DNA from: Bacillota bacterium | GTDB taxonomy: Bacteria; Bacillota; Clostridia; Clostridiales; Clostridiaceae | Reading direction: 5' to 3' | DNA length: 5,349 nt | Assembly: GCA_023427705.1 (NCBI GenBank) | Contig: JAEZAL010000053.1 | Location: 1-5,349, forward strand | Shown here: positions 1 through 4,891 of the stretch, in pieces | Layout of the letters: each line of letters begins with the position of its first letter | How positions within the stretch are numbered: position 1 is the first letter of the stretch | Position numbers and translations under genes: made by a program | The notes under the pieces: generated by a model | What the model saw: the letters and a program-made list of their open reading frames with translations, nothing else | What the model was told of the DNA's origin: nothing | Database searches by the model: none

Positions 1-601
1 CATCAGTTAAGTAATATTCTCCTTGCTTATTATTATTAGATAATTTTTCAAGTGAGCTTAATAAACTTTCAATGTCTAAACAATAAATAGCAGCATTCAT
101 TTCATTTATTTTTAATTCTTCTTCAGTACAATCTTTATGTTCAACAATTTTTAATACTTCGTCACCCTGTCTAACTATTCTCCCATATCCAGTTGGATCT
201 TCAACAATTGATGATAGAAGAGTTGCAGAATTATTATTTGCAATATGTGCATCAAATAATTTTTCAATAGTTTCAGACTTTATTAAAGGAGCATCTCCTG
301 CAAAAACGCCTACTATTCCTTTTTTACCTTTTAAGAAATCAATAGCGCATTTTACTGCATGCCCAGTACCTAATTGTTCTTCTTGTAATGAATAACTAAT
401 ATTTCTTGAAGCAGTTTTTTCTTTTACTAAATCTGCTCCCTTTCCTATAATTACGTTTATATCTTCTATTTTAGCTTTTCTCATAGTATCAATAACATGA
501 TTAACCATTTCTTTACCACAAACCTTGTGTAAAACCTTTGGTAAATCAGATTTTATTCTTGTTCCTTGCCCTGCAGCTAAAATCAATGCACATTTATACA
601 T
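1..601 (-). CDS. glmU: GlmU, N-acetylglucosamine-1-phosphate uridyltransferase / glucosamine-1-phosphate acetyltransferase (N-terminal part; 3' end outside window)
   Basis: Bifunctional cytoplasmic enzyme making UDP-GlcNAc for peptidoglycan and teichoic acids: the C-terminal domain acetylates glucosamine-1-phosphate and the N-terminal domain transfers UMP from UTP. Only the first 200 codons, nearly all of the uridyltransferase domain, are in the window; the reading frame is open to the edge. Seen in my translation: the nucleotide-binding loop LAAGQGTR (8-15) with the conserved S18 and K22, QLGTGHAV (76-83), GDAPL (102-106) with the metal-binding Asp at 103, YGRI (139-142), IVEHKD (152-157), N169 and GEYYLTD (194-200). 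E154, N169, E195, Y197 and T199 fall at the Escherichia coli GlmU numbers. The two residues after N169 are Ala-Ala, where Thr/Ser-Gly is usual. The ATG at 601 follows a GAGGTGAG ribosome site and puts the P-loop at the normal distance. The gene lies downstream of spoVG as in Bacillus (gcaD). The left-hand acetyltransferase domain (beta-helix) is not visible here. Confidence 0.96.
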   Translation of the reverse strand, partial: MYKCALILAAGQGTRIKSDLPKVLHKVCGKEMVNHVIDTMRKAKIEDINVIIGKGADLVKEKTASRNISYSLQEEQLGTGHAVKCAIDFLKGKKGIVGVFAGDAPLIKSETIEKLFDAHIANNNSATLLSSIVEDPTGYGRIVRQGDEVLKIVEHKDCTEEELKINEMNAAIYCLDIESLLSSLEKLSNNNKQGEYYLTD

Positions 602-676
602 AAAGCTCACCTCACTAGATAATATTAAGGACAAATTTATACTTTTTATTAAAAACGTTCGTAAACATCTCATTAT

Positions 677-705
677 ATTATATTGTATTGATGTAAGTAT
701 TTCAA
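677..705 (-). promoter_or_regulatory. Sigma-A-type promoter of glmU
   Basis: On the minus strand TTGAAA (705-700) is followed by a 17-bp spacer and a perfect TATAAT (682-677); a second TATAAT overlaps at 677-672. The predicted start near 670 gives a leader of about 70 nt before the glmU ATG. It lies downstream of the spoVG terminator, so glmU (and anything after it) can be expressed independently of the sporulation-type promoter. No riboswitch-like fold was recognised in the leader. Confidence 0.75.
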
Positions 706-780
706 CCTTAATTATGTACTATATAGTTCTATAATCCTATGATTAATAGGTTAACGTATATTTATTGTATTCATTAACAA

Positions 781-810
781 AAAAATAAAAGGGATATCCC
801 TTTTATTTTT
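781..810 (-). terminator. Palindromic intrinsic terminator after spoVG
   Basis: A perfect 30-bp palindrome centred on GGGATATCCC begins 12 bp beyond the spoVG stop codon. The RNA would form a 13-bp stem with an AUAU loop, and its 3' arm UUUUAUUUUU supplies the U-rich tract. Because it is symmetric it could work in either direction, but no plus-strand gene ends here. It separates spoVG from the glmU promoter. Confidence 0.82.
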
Positions 811-822
811 AGTTGGTTGATA

Positions 823-1107
823 TTACTCAACAACTGCTTCTGATTCATCTTCTAGTTTAGCTTTTTCGTAAGCTTCTAGAATTGATGTTTGGATTTTCTC
901 TCTTGTGTCAGTATTTATAGGATGTGCTATATCCTTAAATTCTCCATCTGGTGTCTTTCTGCTAGGCATCGCTATAAATAGACCATTTTGTCCTTCAATC
1001 ACCTTAATGTCATGAACTACAAATTCATTGTCAAATGTAACAGAAACTATAGCTTTCATCTTTCCATCAGAAGCTATTTTTCTAATTCTTACATCAGTTA
1101 TTGTCAT
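823..1107 (-). CDS. spoVG: SpoVG, septation / RNA- and DNA-binding regulator
   Basis: Small conserved regulator, 94 residues against 97 in Bacillus subtilis. In that group it affects septation and the asymmetric division stage of sporulation; in staphylococci, Listeria and Borrelia, members bind DNA or RNA and modulate capsule, virulence and envelope genes. The whole protein is the SpoVG domain: TDVRIRK near the N-terminus, FVVHDIKVIEG (29-39), GLFIAMPSRKTPDGEF (42-57) and DIAHPI (59-64), then an acidic tail ending in Glu-Ala-Val-Val-Glu. The ATG start is set by a strong GGAGGTG ribosome site 7 nt upstream. It lies 125 bp downstream of purR with no clear terminator between, so it may be reached by purR read-through as well as by its own sigma-H promoter. 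Bacillus has yabJ between these genes; here it is absent. The exact role in this organism is inferred from the family. Confidence 0.97.
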   Translation of the reverse strand: MTITDVRIRKIASDGKMKAIVSVTFDNEFVVHDIKVIEGQNGLFIAMPSRKTPDGEFKDIAHPINTDTREKIQTSILEAYEKAKLEDESEAVVE

Positions 1108-1141
1108 TGCACTACACCTCCGTTGCTATGATAGATATAAA

Positions 1142-1166
1142 ATTCTATAAAAATTGTTAAAATCCT
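1142..1166 (-). promoter_or_regulatory. Sigma-H promoter of spoVG
   Basis: Minus strand AGGATTT (1166-1160), exactly 14 bp, then GAAT (1145-1142). This fits the sigma-H consensus (AGGAWWT and GAAT) and, as I recall it, matches the spacing of the Bacillus subtilis spoVG promoter. A start near 1134 leaves a leader of about 27 nt holding the GGAGGTG site. It implies spoVG is switched on at the transition to stationary phase and early sporulation. Confidence 0.75.
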
Positions 1167-1172
1167 CTTTTA

Positions 1173-1195
1173 TTTTTAAATTTTTTTAAATTTTT
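1173..1195 (-). promoter_or_regulatory. Phased A/T tracts upstream of the spoVG promoter (UP-like element)
   Basis: Two exact 10-bp repeats (plus strand TTTTTAAATT at 1173-1182 and 1183-1192), followed by a partial third, lie directly upstream of the sigma-H -35. A 10-bp period places the A tracts on one face of the helix, which favours bending or RNA polymerase alpha-subunit contact. Bacillus spoVG has an AT-rich activating box, also bound by AbrB, at the equivalent place. The function here is inferred. Confidence 0.5.
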
Positions 1196-1232
1196 ATAAA
1201 ATTCAGCAACTTTGTGTAATAAATTTGTTATT

Positions 1233-2048
1233 CTATAATATTAATTTTGAAGGTTTTACCTCTAAACACTTATTTTCATCTAAATTATTAAGTTCTACTA
1301 TTGAAATATAATCTTTAACTCTCTTTTGAGTAACTCCTATATTATCAACAAGCACTCCAATTCCCACTAATTCACTTTCAAACTCACTTAATAAGTCTTT
1401 TATTCCTTGAGCTGTTCCACCACCTCTTAAGAAATCGTCTATAAATATACATTTACTTTTTGGTTTCATAGATCTCTTAGATAAAGACATTTGTTGTATC
1501 CTGCCACTTGTTCCTGATACATAATTAATTGTAACTGTTGATCCTTCAGTAATTTTGTTATCTCTCCTAATAATTACTAGAGGGATACCTAAATTTCTTG
1601 CAACTTCATAAGCTAAAGGAATTCCTTTAGTTTCTACAGTTACTACATAATCTACTTCCTTCTCGTAAAATTCTAAAGATAAAATAACCCCCGCTTTGCT
1701 TATTATTTGTGGATTATACATTAAATCAGTTACGTAAAGAAAGTTACCTGGAACTATTCTACTTTTATCTTTTAATAATTCACAAATATCTTCAGCAAAT
1801 CTTTTTTTACTTTCTTGTTCTATTCCTGGAACATATTTAATTCCCCCGGCAGCACCAGCAATAGTTTCTACTTTTCCCATTTCAAGTTTTTCTAATATTT
1901 CTCTAACTATGACTATATCTTCACTTATAGTTGATTTTGCTGCATTTAATAGCTCCGAAAATTTATTCAACCCTATTACTTTATTAGGATTTTCAGTAAG
2001 AACTTTTGTAATGGCAACAACTCTACTGTTTCTACTTAATTTTTCCAA
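1233..2048 (-). CDS. purR: PurR, purine operon repressor (PRPP-responsive, PRT-family)
   Basis: Transcription factor of the Bacillus PurR type: a winged-helix DNA-binding domain fused to a phosphoribosyltransferase-like domain that binds PRPP but is not thought to be catalytic. In Bacillus it represses purine synthesis and transport genes, and high PRPP lifts repression. The product has 271 residues (285 in B. subtilis). Residues 1-75 form the winged helix, with AAKSTISEDI (36-45) and GAAGGIKYVPG (65-75). The PRT domain follows, with TKGIPLAYEVA (140-150), RRDNKITEGSTV (161-172), NYVSGTSGRIQ (175-185), SKRSMK (190-195) and the PRPP loop IFIDDFLRGGGTA (201-213). The start is TTG at 2048-2046: AGGTGA at 2060-2055 sits 6 nt before it, and no in-frame ATG gives a complete N-terminus. 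Stop is TAG. It is divergent from murC and upstream of spoVG. A weak PurBox-like motif in the leader suggests autoregulation. Confidence 0.96.
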   Translation of the reverse strand: MEKLSRNSRVVAITKVLTENPNKVIGLNKFSELLNAAKSTISEDIVIVREILEKLEMGKVETIAGAAGGIKYVPGIEQESKKRFAEDICELLKDKSRIVPGNFLYVTDLMYNPQIISKAGVILSLEFYEKEVDYVVTVETKGIPLAYEVARNLGIPLVIIRRDNKITEGSTVTINYVSGTSGRIQQMSLSKRSMKPKSKCIFIDDFLRGGGTAQGIKDLLSEFESELVGIGVLVDNIGVTQKRVKDYISIVELNNLDENKCLEVKPSKLIL

Positions 2049-2054
2049 AATATA

Positions 2055-2060
2055 TCACCT
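2055..2060 (-). promoter_or_regulatory. Ribosome binding site fixing the purR TTG start
   Basis: Minus-strand AGGTGA lies 6 nt before TTG. The only nearby upstream ATG is followed directly by a TAG stop, so TTG is the best start and yields the expected Met-Glu-Lys-Leu-Ser N-terminus of the winged helix. Confidence 0.75.
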
Positions 2061-2072
2061 ACATTTTTATTA

Positions 2073-2085
2073 TTTTCCGAATTAT
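2073..2085 (+). promoter_or_regulatory. Candidate PurR operator in the purR leader
   Basis: TTTTCCGAATTAT matches 11 of 13 positions of the Bacillus PurBox AWWWCCGAACWWT as I recall it. It lies about 20-35 bp downstream of the predicted purR start site, where a bound repressor could block transcription. A proper inverted partner at the usual 16-17 bp spacing was not found; only a weak GTTAG-type half site follows at 2088-2092. This may be coincidence in AT-rich DNA. Confidence 0.22.
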
Positions 2086-2113
2086 TTGTTAGTTTTAAGC
2101 ATCTAATATTCAT

Positions 2114-2142
2114 ATTTTATTCTATATTTTTCTCAATATCAA
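2114..2142 (-). promoter_or_regulatory. Sigma-A-type promoter of purR
   Basis: Minus strand TTGATA (2142-2137), 17-bp spacer, TAAAAT (2119-2114). The predicted start near 2107 gives a leader of about 60 nt. It is the best -35/-10 pair in the purR side of the divergent purR-murC region. Confidence 0.6.
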
Positions 2143-2232
2143 TACATTTTACTCATGATTACTTTATTTTACATATATTTATAAAAATTCAAATAAAATT
2201 TCACCAAATTATATAATATATAACTTTTTATG

Positions 2233-2260
2233 TGTTCATTTTTTAAAATTTGTATATAAT
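2233..2260 (+). promoter_or_regulatory. Probable promoter of murC
   Basis: A perfect -10 TATAAT (2255-2260) is preceded at 16 bp by TGTTCA (2233-2238), a poor -35 (3 of 6). The predicted start near 2267 gives a 58-nt leader. The -10 is convincing; the -35 assignment is not. Confidence 0.5.
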
Positions 2261-2279
2261 TATAAAGTGAAAACTATTT

Positions 2280-2303
2280 AAGCGTAATGAATAAATTACT
2301 CTT
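2280..2303 (+). other. Small hairpin in the murC leader
   Basis: AAGCGTAAT pairs with ATTACTCTT across a 6-nt loop (2289-2294) with one C-U mismatch, giving 8 pairs over 9 positions. It ends 8 nt before the AGGAG ribosome site. It has no U tract and is too small to call a riboswitch; it may affect translation or be incidental. Confidence 0.3.
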
Positions 2304-2311
2304 AATATAAA

Positions 2312-2316
2312 AGGAG
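2312..2316 (+). promoter_or_regulatory. Ribosome binding site fixing the murC TTG start
   Basis: AGGAG lies 8 nt before TTG at 2325. The first in-frame ATG is codon 23, inside the dinucleotide-binding GIGGISM loop, and so cannot be the real start. The ATG at 2335 is out of frame. Confidence 0.85.
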
Positions 2317-2324
2317 TTGGTATT

Positions 2325-3707
2325 TTGTCATTCAATGTTAATGAAGATATAAATAAAAAAGTTCATTTTATAGGAATTGGCGGAATTAGTATGAGTGGTC
2401 TTGCTGCCCTTTTGTTAACTAAAGGTTATAAAGTGTCTGGATCTGACTCTAAGGAATCTGATATTACTAATAAATTAAAGGCTGAAGGTGCAGAAATATA
2501 CATAGGTCATAGCAAAGATAATCTTAAAAATGTAGACTTAGTAGTTTATACTGCAGCCATACCATCAGATAATCCGGAAATCGTAGAAGCTAAAAGCCAA
2601 AATATAGAGCTTGTTGATAGAGCTGAATTCCTTGGATTAATTATGAAAGGTCATAAATATAATGTAGCAGTAGCTGGTACACACGGTAAAACAACTACAA
2701 CATCTATGCTTTCTCATATAACTTTAAAAGGAAACTTAGATCCTACAATATTAGTAGGTGGAGAATTAGATGCTATAGATGGGAACTTTAAAATTGGAGA
2801 TAGTGAGTACTTTATTACTGAAGCATGTGAATATAAGGAATCTTTCCTTAAATTCTATCCTTATATAGGAATTATTTTAAATATTGATGCTGATCACTTA
2901 GACTACTATAGAGACTTAAATCATATAAAAGAGACATTTGAAAAGTTCTCTAATATAATCCCTGAAGATGGTTACTTAATTGGTTATTGCGAAGATGATA
3001 ATGTAAATGAAATATTAAAAAAAGCTAAATGTAACACTATTAGCTATGGATTAGATAAAGGTGATGTTAGAGCTAAGAATATTTCCTTTGATAATAAGGG
3101 GTGTGCAACTTTCACTGTTTGCAAAGACAATAAAGATTTATTTGAAGTTACTTTAAGCACTACTGGAAAACATAATATATTAAACTCCCTATCAACTATT
3201 TGTGTAGGATTATTATTTAATGTTCCTTATGACAAAATTAAAGAAGGCTTAAAGGAATGCAAAGGTGCTCACAAGAGATTTGAATATAAAGGAGAATTTA
3301 ATGGAGCTACTATAATAGATGATTATGCACATCATCCAGTAGAAATAAAAGCTACATTAGATACTGCAGATTTAATACCTCATAAAAATATCTATGCAGT
3401 ATTCCAACCTCATACTTATACAAGAACAAAGACATTATTTAGCGAATTTACTACTTGTTTTGATGATGTTGATGAACTTCTACTTATGGATATCTATGCT
3501 GCAAGAGAAAAGGATACTGGTATAGTTTCTTCTGATGATCTTGGTAATGCATTAAGATCTAAAGGAATTAAATGTACTAATGTTCATAGCCATGAAGAAG
3601 CTGCAAAATTATTAAAAGAAAAAGCTTCAGAAAATGATATAGTATTAACTATTGGTGCTGGTGATGTAGTTAAGGTTGCAGATATAATATTAGAGAAACA
3701 AATATAA
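2325..3707 (+). CDS. murC: MurC, UDP-N-acetylmuramate--L-alanine ligase
   Basis: ATP-dependent cytoplasmic ligase adding L-alanine to UDP-MurNAc, the first step of the peptidoglycan stem peptide. At 460 residues it is full length for the family. The N-terminal Rossmann domain has GIGGISMSGLA (17-27) binding UDP-MurNAc. The central ATPase domain has the P-loop AGTHGKTTTT (117-126), the EACEY motif (166-170), NIDADHLDYY (186-195) and GKHNILNSLS (281-290). The C-terminal amino-acid-binding domain has DDYAHHPVEI (332-341), QPHTYTRT (361-368) and GAGD (444-447). AGTHGKTTTT and DDYAHHP mark MurC rather than MurD, MurE or MurF. The TTG start is supported by the ribosome site and the N-terminal length. 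It is monocistronic: divergent promoter region upstream and strong terminator downstream. It is not in a dcw (mur/fts) cluster here, which is common for murC in Firmicutes. Confidence 0.98.
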   Translation: MSFNVNEDINKKVHFIGIGGISMSGLAALLLTKGYKVSGSDSKESDITNKLKAEGAEIYIGHSKDNLKNVDLVVYTAAIPSDNPEIVEAKSQNIELVDRAEFLGLIMKGHKYNVAVAGTHGKTTTTSMLSHITLKGNLDPTILVGGELDAIDGNFKIGDSEYFITEACEYKESFLKFYPYIGIILNIDADHLDYYRDLNHIKETFEKFSNIIPEDGYLIGYCEDDNVNEILKKAKCNTISYGLDKGDVRAKNISFDNKGCATFTVCKDNKDLFEVTLSTTGKHNILNSLSTICVGLLFNVPYDKIKEGLKECKGAHKRFEYKGEFNGATIIDDYAHHPVEIKATLDTADLIPHKNIYAVFQPHTYTRTKTLFSEFTTCFDDVDELLLMDIYAAREKDTGIVSSDDLGNALRSKGIKCTNVHSHEEAAKLLKEKASENDIVLTIGAGDVVKVADIILEKQI

Positions 3708-3720
3708 AAAATCATTTAAC

Positions 3721-3757
3721 AAATACTATAAGGGGATGGTCTTATAGTATTTTTTTA
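3721..3757 (+). terminator. Intrinsic terminator after murC
   Basis: A perfect 12-bp stem (3721-3732 with 3741-3752), 8-nt loop GGGATGGT, and a T run through 3756. It begins 13 nt after the murC stop. It isolates murC from punA, so the latter needs its own promoter. Confidence 0.9.
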
Positions 3758-3774
3758 TTCACTTTTGCCATCTT

Positions 3775-3803
3775 TTGACTAATTCATTAACAATATTGAT
3801 ATT
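3775..3803 (+). promoter_or_regulatory. Candidate promoter of punA (distal)
   Basis: TTGACT (3775-3780, 5 of 6), 17-bp spacer, GATATT (3798-3803, 4 of 6). The start would be near 3810 and the leader about 93 nt. It has the better -35 of two candidates but a weaker -10. The CCGAAT-type motif at 3801-3813 would overlap its start site. Confidence 0.4.
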
Positions 3804-3813
3804 ATTCGGCTTT
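3801..3813 (-). promoter_or_regulatory. Candidate PurR operator upstream of punA
   Basis: Read on the minus strand, AAAGCCGAATAAT matches 11 of 13 positions of the Bacillus PurBox AWWWCCGAACWWT as I recall it. It shares CCGAAT-W-A-T with the motif in the purR leader. It overlaps the predicted -10/start of the distal punA promoter and lies just upstream of the proximal one, both sensible for repression. No inverted partner box was found, so this is a weak prediction. Confidence 0.25.
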
Positions 3814-3817
3814 TATG

Positions 3818-3846
3818 TTTATTTTTAATAAAATTTATTTTATAAT
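3818..3846 (+). promoter_or_regulatory. Candidate promoter of punA (proximal)
   Basis: A perfect -10 TATAAT (3841-3846) with a 17-bp spacer to a poor -35 TTTATT (3818-3823). The start would be near 3853, leaving a 50-nt leader. Which of the two candidates is used cannot be decided from sequence. Confidence 0.4.
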
Positions 3847-3902
3847 TTACAAGAAAGTATTTATACGTTAACAAAATTAAATTTTTATATAGAGGTGATT
3901 TT

Positions 3903-4721
3903 ATGGACTTATCAATGAAGATTAAAAATGCTGCAGATTTTATAATCCAAAAATCTAAGTATAAACCTGAAATTGGATTAATCCTAGGTTCTGGTCTTGG
4001 TTCTCTAGCAGATTCAATAGAAAATCCAGAATTTTATCCTTATGAAGAACTTCCTCATTTTCCTGTATCAACTGTAGAAGGTCATGCTGGAAGATTAGTT
4101 ATAGGTATGTTAAATGGAAAATGTGTTGTAGCTATGCAAGGTAGATTCCATTACTATGAAGGATATCATTTTAATGAAGTAACTTTCCCAGTAAGAGTTA
4201 TGAAATTATTAGGAGTTGAGACTCTTATAGTTACAAATGCTTGTGGTGCTGTAAACGAAAACTTCAAAGCTGGTGACCTAATGATTATAACCGATCAAAT
4301 CAATTTCTCTGGAGATAATCCTTTAATAGGTAGAAACTTAGATGAATTTGGTCCAAGATTCCCTGATATGTCTAATGCTTTTACTCCACAATTAGTAGCA
4401 AAAGCTGAAGAGATTGCTAAAGATTTAAATATAAAAATTCAAAAGGGCGTTTATATGATGTTTAGTGGCCCAACTTATGAAACTCCTGCAGAAGTAAGAA
4501 TGGCAAGAATTGTTGGTGCAGATGCTGTTGGTATGTCAACTGTTCCAGAAGTAATTGTTGCTGCACACTCTGGAATGAAAGTTCTAGGTATATCTTGCTT
4601 AACTAATATGGCTGCTGGTATATTAGATCAACCTTTAAATCATGAAGAAGTTATGGAAACTTCAGCTAAGGTAAAAGATACATTTACTAGACTTATGAAT
4701 AAAATAATAGAACAAATATAG
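3903..4721 (+). CDS. punA: Purine nucleoside phosphorylase, trimeric (PNP class, inosine/guanosine type)
   Basis: Cleaves inosine, guanosine and their deoxy forms with phosphate to free base and (deoxy)ribose-1-phosphate, in cytoplasmic purine salvage. The length, 272 residues, matches Bacillus PupG and other homotrimeric class PNPs rather than the shorter hexameric DeoD type. Seen: phosphate-binding ILGSGLG (27-33), STVEGHAGRLV (56-66), QGRFHYYEGY (79-88) with Arg and His of the phosphate site, VTNACGAVN (110-118), GDLMIITDQINF (124-135), PRFPDM (151-156), GPTYETPAE (189-197) with the base-binding Glu, VGMSTVPEV (209-217) and SCLTNMAAG (231-239). Asn235 is in the place of the residue that selects 6-oxopurines in mammalian PNP, so inosine/guanosine preference is inferred. 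The ATG follows GAGGTGA. The gene stands alone: murC terminator upstream, convergent M24 gene downstream. A PurBox-like motif upstream hints at purine control. pupG is an equivalent symbol. Confidence 0.96.
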   Translation: MDLSMKIKNAADFIIQKSKYKPEIGLILGSGLGSLADSIENPEFYPYEELPHFPVSTVEGHAGRLVIGMLNGKCVVAMQGRFHYYEGYHFNEVTFPVRVMKLLGVETLIVTNACGAVNENFKAGDLMIITDQINFSGDNPLIGRNLDEFGPRFPDMSNAFTPQLVAKAEEIAKDLNIKIQKGVYMMFSGPTYETPAEVRMARIVGADAVGMSTVPEVIVAAHSGMKVLGISCLTNMAAGILDQPLNHEEVMETSAKVKDTFTRLMNKIIEQI

Positions 4722-4722
4722 G

Positions 4723-4740
4723 ATTGTGCTATCGCACAAT
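4723..4740 (+). other. Hairpin directly after the punA stop
   Basis: A 7-bp perfect stem, ATTGTGC with GCACAAT, and a TATC loop, starting 1 nt after the stop codon. No T run follows, so it is not a standard terminator. It may stabilise the 3' end of the punA mRNA or mark the left edge of the palindromic element beside it. Confidence 0.45.
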
Positions 4741-4768
4741 GTAAAATGTAAAATGTAGAATGTAGAAT
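4741..4768 (+). repeat. Four 7-bp tandem repeats (GTARAAT)
   Basis: Two copies of GTAAAAT then two of GTAGAAT, head to tail without interruption. They form the left arm of the surrounding inverted repeat. The right arm (4814-4835) is complementary to the first three units with two mismatches. Confidence 0.85.
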
Positions 4769-4835
4769 TAAGGTTAAAACTCCTTTCGGAGTTTTGAAAA
4801 GCCCATATCTTTCACATTCTACATTTTTAATTTTA
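4742..4835. repeat. Nested palindromic intergenic element (MITE-like)
   Basis: Outer arms 4742-4763 and 4814-4835 are inverted repeats with 20 of 22 positions complementary, the inner 14 unbroken. Inside is a second perfect 8-bp hairpin (4776-4795). The 94-bp element has no coding capacity and lies between two convergent 3' ends, typical of dispersed repeats. A transcript of either strand would fold into a long stem capped by a small hairpin. No clear target-site duplication was seen. A structured 3' UTR is the alternative; copy number in the genome would decide. Confidence 0.55.
4776..4795. terminator. Possible bidirectional terminator hairpin
   Basis: AAAACTCC and GGAGTTTT pair perfectly around TTTC on the plus strand; on the minus strand the loop is GAAA, a stable GNRA tetraloop. 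Each strand ends in only four U residues, so it would be a weak terminator shared by punA (54 nt after its stop) and the M24 gene (97 nt after its stop). Confidence 0.45.
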
Positions 4836-4859
4836 GGCTATTTAACAACCCTTTTATTA

Positions 4860-4890
4860 TTAAGAATTATTTTATTTTCTTTATTCTTAA
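4860..4890 (-). other. AT-rich hairpin after the M24 gene
   Basis: TTAAGAAT (4860-4867) is complementary to ATTCTTAA (4883-4890), with a 15-nt loop. It starts 2 nt past the M24 stop on the minus strand. The stem has one G-C pair and no clean U tract follows, so termination here is doubtful. Confidence 0.25.
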
Positions 4891-4891
4891 A

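Noticed and set aside
654..667. TTTACGAACGTT in the glmU leader as a third PurR box
   Set aside because: It has the CGAAC core but lacks the first C and has G where A/T is expected after the core. glmU has no purine connection beyond its neighbours.
602..676. Possible riboswitch or glmS-type ribozyme in the glmU leader
   Set aside because: The leader is about 70 nt, AT-rich, without the conserved cores of those RNAs. The glmS ribozyme belongs to glmS, not glmU.
525..734. Plus-strand open frame of 69 codons overlapping the glmU start
   Set aside because: It runs antisense across the GlmU N-terminus and the glmU promoter and leader. It has no good ribosome site and its sequence is low-complexity hydrophobic, so it is a shadow frame.
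736..750. Small inverted repeat CCTAT-GATTA-ATAGG between spoVG and glmU
   Set aside because: Only 5 bp of stem, no extension and no U tract; likely chance in AT-rich spacer.
1909..2106. Plus-strand open frame of 65 codons across the purR start
   Set aside because: It is antisense to the PurR winged-helix region and purR leader. No ribosome site or recognisable family; a by-product of the opposite strand.
2049..2324. Possible small RNA or short gene in the purR-murC divergent region
   Set aside because: No terminator-like hairpin and no short frame with a ribosome site was found. The region is accounted for by the two promoters and leaders.
750..3872. Shared 11-bp TATACGTTAAC upstream of glmU (760-750, minus) and punA (3862-3872, plus), same orientation to each gene
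   Set aside because: An 11-bp match is expected several times by chance in 5 kb of AT-rich DNA. The copies sit at different places relative to the promoters: far upstream of the glmU -10 but downstream of both punA -10 candidates.
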